Program-made: the position numbers and the translations under genes | The notes under the pieces: generated by a model | The model's database searches: none | The model's input: only the letters and a program-made list of their open reading frames with translations | Told to the model about the DNA's origin: nothing | Assembly: GCA_035294325.1 (NCBI GenBank) | Contig: DATGLE010000015.1 | Coordinates: forward strand, 1-35,578 | From: DATGLE01 sp035294325 | GTDB lineage: Bacteria; Chloroflexota; Ktedonobacteria; Ktedonobacterales; Ktedonobacteraceae | Reading direction: 5' to 3' | DNA length: 35,578 nucleotides | Shown here: piece after piece, positions 14,841 to 21,343 of the stretch | Layout: each line of letters starts with the position of its first letter | Numbering within the stretch: position 1 is the first letter of the stretch

Positions 14841-15640
14841 TCTTCACCGACCTCTTTGTTGTACAATCCGATAAAGCGTTCCCGCGCGCGCATCAAGCGC
14901 ATTTTCACCGCCGATGGACTGATATTGAGCACCTGCGCGATCTCCGCACAGGAAAGCCCATCATTCTCGTATAGCCACAGGCAGCTTGCATACTTCTGCG
15001 GCATCTGGCTCAATACGCGCTCAACGATTTCGCGCTCGGCTACGCGGCTCTCGAAGCGTCCACCATCGTAGCCGCCGCGCTCATAGAGAGCGTTTACCGC
15101 GCTTGAGCGGGATTCATGCATCTCATCGCCGCTGCCAAAATCCGATGATGCGTTGCCGGACTCTGAGACCATCCCCGCGCCGATGCCACGATCTTCATTA
15201 AACAGCGAGAGCGGCAGCCAGGAGATCAGACGCCGGCGGCGCAGCGTATCGGTTGTCGTGTTGGCCGCAATACGATAGAGCCAGGCCGAAAGCGCCCCCG
15301 GCTGTACGACTGTACCTCCCAGCAGGGCTTTATATGCTTTTACGAATACATCTTGTGCGAGGTCATACGCCTGCTCCCGGTTGCCGATCAGGTGATAGAT
15401 AAAGTTCGTAATCGGCGTCTGATAGCGGAGAAAGATAGCCTCAAAGTCCGCTACGTCCACGCGTTCGACCTGCTCCGCCGTGGCGGGCGCAGGTGATGGG
15501 GCAAGCGCGCCCTCGTCCTTCTCGCCATCGTGAGTATCCTCGTTGGCCGGTAACTGACTGGTTGTGCGGCCCGAGCGTTCCCCCTCCAATGGCGAGCGTA
15601 GACTGCTATTCGTATGGTACAAACGGATAGAGGTATCCAT
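14837..15640 (-). CDS. ECF-type RNA polymerase sigma factor with long N-terminal extension (267 aa)
   Basis: Region 2 lies at about residues 63-140 (FEAIFLRYQTPITNFIYHLI, LAQDVFVKAYKAL, LSAWLYRIAANTTTD). Region 4 lies at about 205-262 (MPQKYASCLWLYENDGLSCA, with helix-turn-helix IAQVLNISPSAVKMRLMRAR). A roughly 60-residue acidic, Pro/Ala-rich N-terminal extension and a roughly 60-residue linker between regions 2 and 4 make it longer than the partner-pair sigma at 2666-3202. It is first in a coupled unit with the anti-sigma gene. A good housekeeping-type promoter lies at 15680-15708, so basal expression may not depend on its own sigma. Confidence 0.9.
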   Translation of the reverse strand: MDTSIRLYHTNSSLRSPLEGERSGRTTSQLPANEDTHDGEKDEGALAPSPAPATAEQVERVDVADFEAIFLRYQTPITNFIYHLIGNREQAYDLAQDVFVKAYKALLGGTVVQPGALSAWLYRIAANTTTDTLRRRRLISWLPLSLFNEDRGIGAGMVSESGNASSDFGSGDEMHESRSSAVNALYERGGYDGGRFESRVAEREIVERVLSQMPQKYASCLWLYENDGLSCAEIAQVLNISPSAVKMRLMRARERFIGLYNKEVGED

Positions 15641-15679
15641 TGGTTACATCAGCCTTATTCAGATATAGAGAGGTCGAAC

Positions 15680-15708
15680 ATAATATTGATAAGCCCAGTA
15701 TATGTCAG
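15680..15708 (-). promoter_or_regulatory. Sigma-70-type promoter of the second sigma gene
   Basis: On the minus strand, CTGACA (15703-15708) and TATTAT (15680-15685) are 17 bases apart, each matching five of six consensus positions. The predicted leader is about 33 bases. Confidence 0.6.
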
Positions 15709-15844
15709 TAGCATAACACATTTGTCCAGACAATGCTGTGATCCGCTAAACAATTGGGAAAGATAGCACACAAAGTTCTCTATCTGCCTCTATTTAATAC
15801 GCCTGTCGCCCTGCTTTTGTTACTGAGAGGGCGCCTCTCTGCAC

Positions 15845-16110
15845 CATTGCTGGCCTCGCGCCTGCGGCGCTCGCCGGATGAAGGATGGGATGTGGGCACA
15901 GGCGCATTGCGCCTGTGCCCACATCCCATCCTTCATCCGTGGAGTGGCTGCGCCCTCCGACAGGTTCGACAGGGGAGCATCCCATCCTTCATCAGCGGAG
16001 AGGCTGCGCCCTACCAGGGATATATTGTGTTGTGTTGGACAATGCGCGAAGCGCATTGTCCAACACAACACAATATATCAGGCGAGCGCCGCAGGCGCGA
16101 GCCAGCAATG
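15845..16110. mobile_element. 266-bp MITE-like element with about 30-bp terminal inverted repeats (family copy 4)
   Basis: The ends 15845-15875 and 16081-16110 are inverted repeats of about 30 bp differing by one extra C. They read CATTGCTGGC, then TCGCGCCTGCGGCGCTCGCC. Inside are a perfect 31-bp-arm hairpin with ATT loop (15875-15939) and a perfect 29-bp-arm hairpin with GAA apex (16019-16079). Between them, a partial copy of the first hairpin's right arm is repeated (ATCCCATCCTTCATC near 15982). It lies between the second sigma gene and the kinase gene. Confidence 0.8.
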
Positions 16111-16160
16111 AGGGCGAGAACCTGGCACACTCTAAGGAATAGTAGAGCACAGGGCCGGCT

Positions 16161-17876
16161 TCACAGAGCGGCCTTGATGTAGAGATGCGAGAAGGCTATT
16201 TCGGCCCCCTGATCTTCCACGTAGAGGCCCACCCTGCCCGACAGGAGGGGCGATTTTGAGGTATCCGTAACAGGCTTGCCGACGGGCTGGTTATTGATGT
16301 AGAAGCTAAAAGTGTTGCCCTTTGCCTGAATAGTCACAACATTACTCTGGCCGGGCATTGCCGACAATGAAGGCGCGGGACCGCCGGCCAGCCTCTTCCA
16401 GAGCGTCTTACTGTCGCCATCATAGCGCAGGAAGACATACTGACCGCCCGCCGTCGGATCTATCTCAAAAAGGTAGTAGTGTGACTGGTCGGCAGTGGAA
16501 CGGAATATTACGCCGTAGAAGTCCGCCTCGCCCACAGGAGCATGGATCTGCTGCATACTCACGGTCAGGCTGAAATTGTCGAAATAGTGAGTCTGGCAGA
16601 GCGCCAGGGCAACGTATTGAGAAGAGTTGTTGAGAATATGATAACGCTGCTGGCTATCGTAGAAGAACGTGCGGCTCACGGGCCAGTCGTTGCAATATGT
16701 CAGGTAATCGACATTACTGGTATTGCTCGTTGCCGTTATGGCCTCATTAACCTTTGTTGTAGAAATCAGCGGGCGCACCTTGCTCGTTTGCGTGGTCAGG
16801 CGCATCACGAGGAAACTGGCCCCGGCAAGCAGCAGTATGAGCAGGACAGCGACGCTGACTGTACGTACCATCTTCGCGCTGCGTGTGGGCCTGACGCGGA
16901 TGAGCGGATTATGCGCTATCAGCGCAGGCTGAGAACTGCTGCCGACGTGACCGGGGTTGCCGGGCAGAACGGGAGTGTGTCTCAGGCTTACCGTTGCCAT
17001 CTTTTCAGATGCGGCGCTGGCTTTAGCGAAGGCCGTGCTTAGCTCCCCTGCCGTTTGAAAGCGCTTGTCTGGCTCTTTAGCGAGCGCTTTCTGGATCACC
17101 TGGTCGAGCGCGGGCGTAATATCCGCGCGTATCAGAGCCAGCGAGGGGGGAGGCTCATGCACATGGAGCAGGGCAAGCGCGATAGTCGAATCGGCTTTGA
17201 AGGGCAGGCGCTTCGCCAGCAGGTAGAAAAGCGTTATGCCGAGCGAATAGACATCCGAGCGGCCATCGAGCGCACGTCCCATCGCCTGTTCCGGGGAGAT
17301 ATAGTCGGGGGTTCCCATCAGCGATTCCGGGCCTTTACTCATAGTCTGCGCGGTCAGTGAACCCGGCTGCATGACGCGTGCGATCCCGAAGTCCGAGAGC
17401 GCGATGTTCCCCTCGCTGTCGAGCAGGATATTCGCCGGCTTGACATCGCAGTGTATACAGCCATGCGTATGCGCGTAATCCAGCGCCGAGGCGATCTGCT
17501 CAAGGTACCACTGCGCCTCCTGCAAGGAGAGCGCGCCATGCCTGGAGATATACTCCGACAGCGTGCCCCCCGCCATATAGGGCATGATAATATAGGGCAG
17601 GCCATCCTCTTCCCCATAGGCGAGAATCGGCATGATATTGGGATGATCCAGCTTGCTGGCGGCCTCGGCTTCGCGCAGAAAGCGCCTGTAGAAGTCCCTC
17701 TGCATCTTCGCATCCATATTGGCGCGCGGCAGGAAGACTTTCACGGCAACCTTCTGCTCACTAAAGCGCATCTGACCGAGAAAGACTGCGCTTGAGCCGC
17801 CGTAGCCCAGCAACCTTTCGAGCACACAGTTAGCCAGCACTTTCCCGATAAGATGCTGTCCTCTGGTTGCGGTCAC
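16161..17876 (-). CDS. Membrane Ser/Thr protein kinase with extracellular jelly-roll domain (571 aa)
   Basis: The GTG start at 17876 has GAGGAG 7 bases upstream. The Hanks-type kinase domain spans residues 13-285: glycine loop LGYGGSSAVF, ATP lysine K46 (VAVKVF), catalytic loop IHCDVKPANI with D144, DFG at 162-164 and GTPDYISPEQ. The loop reads HCD, not HRD, so it is a non-RD kinase. One membrane helix lies at about 338-360. The outer residues 380-571 look like a concanavalin/3-keto-disaccharide-hydrolase (DUF1080-like) beta-sandwich (FYGVIFRSTADQSHYYLFEI, then GRVGLYVEDQGAEIAFSHLY). It probably senses a glycan or polymer. No PASTA repeats are seen. Confidence 0.9.
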   Translation of the reverse strand: MTATRGQHLIGKVLANCVLERLLGYGGSSAVFLGQMRFSEQKVAVKVFLPRANMDAKMQRDFYRRFLREAEAASKLDHPNIMPILAYGEEDGLPYIIMPYMAGGTLSEYISRHGALSLQEAQWYLEQIASALDYAHTHGCIHCDVKPANILLDSEGNIALSDFGIARVMQPGSLTAQTMSKGPESLMGTPDYISPEQAMGRALDGRSDVYSLGITLFYLLAKRLPFKADSTIALALLHVHEPPPSLALIRADITPALDQVIQKALAKEPDKRFQTAGELSTAFAKASAASEKMATVSLRHTPVLPGNPGHVGSSSQPALIAHNPLIRVRPTRSAKMVRTVSVAVLLILLLAGASFLVMRLTTQTSKVRPLISTTKVNEAITATSNTSNVDYLTYCNDWPVSRTFFYDSQQRYHILNNSSQYVALALCQTHYFDNFSLTVSMQQIHAPVGEADFYGVIFRSTADQSHYYLFEIDPTAGGQYVFLRYDGDSKTLWKRLAGGPAPSLSAMPGQSNVVTIQAKGNTFSFYINNQPVGKPVTDTSKSPLLSGRVGLYVEDQGAEIAFSHLYIKAAL

Positions 17877-18018
17877 ACTACAGCTCCTCTCCAGTTCCCC
17901 CCGACAGAGAGAACCAGGCGCAGGTATTAGAACATAGCAGGCATCTCGGACACCGAGTTAAACCGGGGGTAAAAACGTCCCCAGGGTGATATACGTTGGC
18001 CCGGCTCTTTTTGTTGCG

Positions 18019-19077
18019 TTAAATTGTAAATTTGCCCTTGCGCATAATGACGCGGCCATCCACTTCAATAGTGCAGCCTGTCGGAATCACATCCACATGG
18101 ATCTGCGCATCCCAGTCGGCTCCGGTAAACTGTGGATAAGGATTGCCAAACGCGACATGCAGGCCCGGCATCTTCTCATCCTGCAAGAGATTGCCGCTCA
18201 GGCGCTTGAGACTGGTGAGCGTGCCGATGGCGAACTCACCGGCGCGGTTGCCGTTGGGAACAGAGAAAAGGTAATCGCGCACCTCCTGCGCCAGTGCGGC
18301 ATTTTCGCTGCTGACCCCAGTAATATAGCCACCTTTCACCTTGATGACCAGCGGTTGCTCCAGCACGCCGTACTTTTCTGAGAAGTAATCGCCGAGCACG
18401 TCGCAGACGAGCACGCCATCAAGGGTGGCGGGAGCCGTGTAGACTTCGCCCTCGGGCAGATTTCCCCATTTGCCCTGCTCATGATAGCGGCCATGACAGG
18501 GGATCCAGTGCCAGTCCTTGTGGAAAGTGGCAGTGACATCGCTGCCCTTCTCCGAGGTCACATGGATGCTCTTCGCATTACGCACAAGATCATAGACCTG
18601 ATTCGTCAGGCTGAATACTTCATCGTAATCGGCACACATACCTTCGGCCATCAGCCTTTCGTCAATACCGATCATGTGTCCGTGGCGCACTTTAAGTTCT
18701 GTAGCCAGGAAAGGCAGCAGCGGGATGCGGAACGCGATCTCACCCGGCTGCGCGGTGGCGATATAGTATGTTACGCTGGGACGTGCCTGGATGAGATCGT
18801 TGCGCAGTTCGTCGGAGAAGACCTTCAAGGGCCGTTGCCCATAATGTTCGAGGAAATGCACGCTTACATCGGCGTGCTTTGCCAGCGCGGCGGCGGCCAC
18901 GCGCTGCGCGATACCTTCGCGGGCGTAGTCGGTGATGATAAAGACGCGATCCCGACCGGTGACGCCCATGCAGCGCACCGCGTTCTCGGCACCGAGTTGC
19001 AGTCGCTCTTCAAAGGTGAGCGCCTGGAGATCCGTCCCTCGCTGATTGACGAGAGGCCCGCTCGTTTTACCTGACAT
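18019..19077 (-). CDS. M29-family aminopeptidase (352 aa)
   Basis: Resembles thermophilic aminopeptidase T/leucyl aminopeptidase (peptidase family M29), a cytosolic metallo-enzyme removing N-terminal residues. Visible family features are GNLPEGEVYTAP with the metal/catalytic glutamates, GLHVAFGNPYP, and DWDAQIHVDVI near the C terminus. Also present are the N-terminal Rossmann-like half and HKDWHWIPCHGRYHEQ. The same fold includes 2,5-dihydroxypyridine dioxygenase (NicX), so a ring-cleaving role cannot be fully excluded. The ATG start at 19077 has a weak GAGG site. It is a single gene with a divergent SIS gene upstream. Confidence 0.82.
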   Translation of the reverse strand: MSGKTSGPLVNQRGTDLQALTFEERLQLGAENAVRCMGVTGRDRVFIITDYAREGIAQRVAAAALAKHADVSVHFLEHYGQRPLKVFSDELRNDLIQARPSVTYYIATAQPGEIAFRIPLLPFLATELKVRHGHMIGIDERLMAEGMCADYDEVFSLTNQVYDLVRNAKSIHVTSEKGSDVTATFHKDWHWIPCHGRYHEQGKWGNLPEGEVYTAPATLDGVLVCDVLGDYFSEKYGVLEQPLVIKVKGGYITGVSSENAALAQEVRDYLFSVPNGNRAGEFAIGTLTSLKRLSGNLLQDEKMPGLHVAFGNPYPQFTGADWDAQIHVDVIPTGCTIEVDGRVIMRKGKFTI

Positions 19078-19369
19078 TAACTTATACCTCGTTTCATTGA
19101 TCTATGAATATAAAAGGGGAGACGCCAGAAGGCATGGCCTCCTTGTGCTCTCCCAGGTTCGCGGAAATATCAAGCTGACAGCTATCTTTTATCAGGATCT
19201 AATACGTCTCAGCCTGACAGGGTGTAACATCTGCCACTCCTTTTGGCTGTGTCACCGGCATGCTTTGGCTGGCGTCTGCCTCTGGCTAAGATTAGCCTCT
19301 ATACGTTATTATGCAGAGAGGCAATATATCAGCCTTTCTATATTTCAGCTTGAGTGTATCCGATTGCCA
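19078..19369. other. Long leader region of the M29 gene, no gene seen
   Basis: No coding frame is convincing here. An inverted 9-mer AGACGCCAG (19120-19128) / CTGGCGTCT (19269-19277) could close a leader structure on the minus strand, and CTGTCAG occurs twice. I do not recognise any known riboswitch. Confidence 0.35.
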
Positions 19370-19485
19370 GCGCCATCGCATGCTCGCGCCTGCGGCGCTC
19401 GCCCGTTGGAGGACGTGGTATAGAACATGCGCGAAGCGCATGTTCTATACCACGTCCTCCGGTGATGGCGCGGCTTTGCCGCGCG
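19370..19485. repeat. GAA-apex hairpin with both satellite types (family copy 5)
   Basis: A perfect 25-bp-arm hairpin with GAA loop spans 19408-19460. To its left is the satellite GCTCGCGCCTGCGGCGCTCGC (19383-19403); to its right is GCGCGGC-TTT-GCCGCGC (19469-19485). An inverted 8-mer GCGCCATC (19370-19377) / GATGGCGC (19464-19471) brackets it. It lies in the divergent gap between the M29 and SIS genes. Confidence 0.88.
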
Positions 19486-19551
19486 AATGGCCGGGAGATG
19501 GCGAAGGAGCGGGGAATCAGGCACCACCCTTGAGAAAGAGAGTTCCGTAAT

Positions 19552-20649
19552 ATGGCAGACGCACAGGCAACCCATCTTTATCGCGCTATTCATGCTCAAC
19601 CGGAGGCAGTACGCACGCTGCTGGCGGACCAGGGGGATCCCGCGCGGGCTGCGGAGAAGCTGGCCCGGGCCGGGCGCATCCTGATCGCCGGCATCGGGAC
19701 CAGCTTTCATGCCACACAGGTCGGCGAATATTTGCTCCGCATGGCGGGCGCCGACGCCTGGGCCGTGCGCTCCTTTGAGTTTGTCAACTACCCGCGCCCG
19801 CTGCGCTCCGATGATGCCGTTATCGTCATCAGTCATCGTGGCAGTAAAATGTTTAGTGCGATGGCGGTAGAACGGGCGAAGGATGCAGGAGTGCATACTA
19901 TCGCGATCACCGGCAAGAATACGAAACTGCCGCGAGCCGATATCATGCTGGAAACCGTGGAGCAGGATCCTTCACCGACCAACTCTATCAGCTACGTTGG
20001 TGCGCTGACCCGTCTTGCCCAGATAGCAGCCCGGTTGGCGTCCCTGACGGGCTATGCTGAGCAGGCGCAGGCGCTGGAGCGTGGTCTGTCTCAGACGCCT
20101 GCGCTGATGGAGAACATTCTGGCCCGGGAGGATGAGGTCCGGCAGGTGGCCCAGGAGGCAGTGCAGCGGCGCATCTATTTCGTCGGCGGCGGGCCGAATG
20201 CTGCCACGGCGACGGAAGGCGCGCTGAAGGCGAAGGAGGCTTCCTATGTGACGACGGAAGGCTTCGAACTGGAACAATTTCTGCATGGACCGGAGATGGC
20301 CCTGGAGGCCGAAGATCTGCTTATTCCGATCAATGTTGCGGGTGCCGCTCAGCAGCGTATGGCGGATCTACTGCTGGCGATGAGCGAGGTGAGCGAGCGC
20401 GTCTGGCTGATCGGCGCGATTCCCAATGCCGAAACGGAAGCGCTCTTCCAGCGTCCGGGATGGTCACGCTTCGCGCTCGCGGATAGCACGACGCTGTCGG
20501 CTTTCCCCGAAGCGCTGACGCCGCTGCTGGCGGCGCTGCCTGTGCAATTGCTCTCGAACTTTCTGGCGGCGGCACGGGGCACCAACGCGGATAGCTTCCG
20601 GCAGGACCACGAACCCTATAAGCGCGCGCGCACGCGGCTCCAGCTTTAG
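19552..20649 (+). CDS. Double-SIS-domain sugar-phosphate isomerase/deaminase-like protein (365 aa)
   Basis: Two SIS domains are seen, about residues 38-165 (ILIAGIGTSFHATQVGEYLL, VIVISHRGSK) and 205-340 (IYFVGGGPNAATATEGALKA). The GlmS-like ELEQFLHGPEMAL segment and a C-terminal FRQDHEPYKRAR end are also present. It resembles the isomerase half of glucosamine-6-phosphate synthase without the glutaminase half, like AgaS/FrlB-type proteins acting on aldo/keto sugar phosphates. The substrate is unknown. The upstream AAGAGAG is a weak ribosome-binding site. Tandem hairpin repeats follow directly after the stop. Confidence 0.82.
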   Translation: MADAQATHLYRAIHAQPEAVRTLLADQGDPARAAEKLARAGRILIAGIGTSFHATQVGEYLLRMAGADAWAVRSFEFVNYPRPLRSDDAVIVISHRGSKMFSAMAVERAKDAGVHTIAITGKNTKLPRADIMLETVEQDPSPTNSISYVGALTRLAQIAARLASLTGYAEQAQALERGLSQTPALMENILAREDEVRQVAQEAVQRRIYFVGGGPNAATATEGALKAKEASYVTTEGFELEQFLHGPEMALEAEDLLIPINVAGAAQQRMADLLLAMSEVSERVWLIGAIPNAETEALFQRPGWSRFALADSTTLSAFPEALTPLLAALPVQLLSNFLAAARGTNADSFRQDHEPYKRARTRLQL

Positions 20650-20650
20650 A

Positions 20651-20764
20651 TGTAGAGACGCGGCTTGCGGGCGTCTCATCGATGGTTGTGTAGAGACGCG
20701 GCTTGCGGGCGTCTCATCGATGGTTGTGTAGAGACGCGGCTTGCGGGCGTCTTATCGATAAAGA
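20651..20764. repeat. Three tandem copies of a 38-bp hairpin-forming repeat
   Basis: Units begin at 20651, 20689 and 20727. Each can fold as GAGACGC-loop-GCGTCTC (the third has a T for C in the right arm). The first two units are nearly identical. They begin one base after the SIS gene stop and run into the terminator-like palindrome at 20754-20816. Confidence 0.85.
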
Positions 20765-20816
20765 CAAGATGTAGAGACGCCCGCAAGGGGTGTCTCTACA
20801 TCTTGTCTTTATCGAT
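20754..20816. terminator. Bidirectional terminator-like palindrome between convergent genes
   Basis: The 25-bp arms 20754-20778 and 20792-20816 are perfect and extend inward by four more pairs, including a wobble, to a GCAAG loop. ATTTT follows on the plus strand. It separates the SIS gene (plus) from the small membrane protein gene (minus), whose stop begins 4 bases later. The stem reuses the TGTAGAGACGC motif of the adjacent tandem repeats. Confidence 0.7.
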
Positions 20817-20819
20817 ATT

Positions 20820-21098
20820 TTAAAGCAATTTTTTGCTTTGCGAATAATGCCCGTTCTGTTTTGCCCTCCTGTGGATGTCCGATAGAGGATCTTCTGCATC
20901 ATCCTCGTCGGTATTAGGGAGCGGATCGTTGGGCGGTTCTGCGGAAACGGAGTCAGGTTTCAAAGGCACCCAGGCATTCATTGCCCTGGCATCTATTCTT
21001 CTGTGCGCGAAATAACGTTTCCCCAGTTCGATGCCGCCCCACGCGAGAATAAGCACGGCTACCACAAAGCCTATATAGGTTATCACAGTTGGATTCAT
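20820..21098 (-). CDS. Small single-pass membrane protein (92 aa)
   Basis: The start is the ATG at 21098 (MNPTVITYIGFVVAV), chosen for an AAAGGA site 9 bases upstream; frames further upstream lack one. One membrane helix covers about residues 4-22 (VITYIGFVVAVLILAWGGI), followed by a basic stretch (KRYFAHRRID). A long polar, acidic tail (NTDEDDAEDP) ends in basic residues. No family is recognised. It sits 3' of the pseudokinase-Rieske gene on the same strand, separated by 245 bp and a family hairpin, so co-transcription is possible but unproven. Confidence 0.6.
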   Translation of the reverse strand: MNPTVITYIGFVVAVLILAWGGIELGKRYFAHRRIDARAMNAWVPLKPDSVSAEPPNDPLPNTDEDDAEDPLSDIHRRAKQNGHYSQSKKLL

Positions 21099-21200
21099 GC
21101 ACTGCATTCCTTTTGTTTGAGCATCCAGGCGGACAATCAGGCATTGACAATTGTAGCTTTTCAGCAACTGCGGCGTCAAGTTCCGACGCCACCGCCTGAT

Positions 21201-21297
21201 CGCGCCTGCGGCGCTCGCCGAATGTTGTGTGGTGAGAAAAATGCGCTGCGCGCATTTTTCTCACCACACAACATTCTTTGCGCGGCAGAGCCGCGCC
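21201..21297. repeat. TGC-apex hairpin with both satellites (family copy 6)
   Basis: A perfect 27-bp-arm hairpin spans 21220-21276 with apex GCGC-TGC-GCGC. Left satellite is CGCGCCTGCGGCGCTCGCC (21201-21219); right satellite is GCGCGGC-AGA-GCCGCGC (21281-21297). It lies between the pseudokinase stop and the small membrane gene, where it could terminate or process the minus-strand transcript. Confidence 0.88.
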
Positions 21298-21343
21298 ATT
21301 GTCCGGCGCGAGAGAGCGGGGACAGTGAGTATCAAACGTTCTC

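Noticed and set aside
15754..16182. Open frames across the 266-bp palindromic element
   Set aside because: The frames arise on both strands from inverted repeats. There is no start signal, and the peptides repeat the palindrome arms.
19140..19260. TPP-riboswitch-like pieces (GCTGAGA and CCTGAT on the minus strand)
   Set aside because: The two boxes are only about 10 bases apart, other conserved thi-box segments are missing, and the downstream gene is an aminopeptidase.
20651..20764. CRISPR-like array
   Set aside because: Three units of 38 bp repeat directly with no unique spacers, and no cas genes are present.
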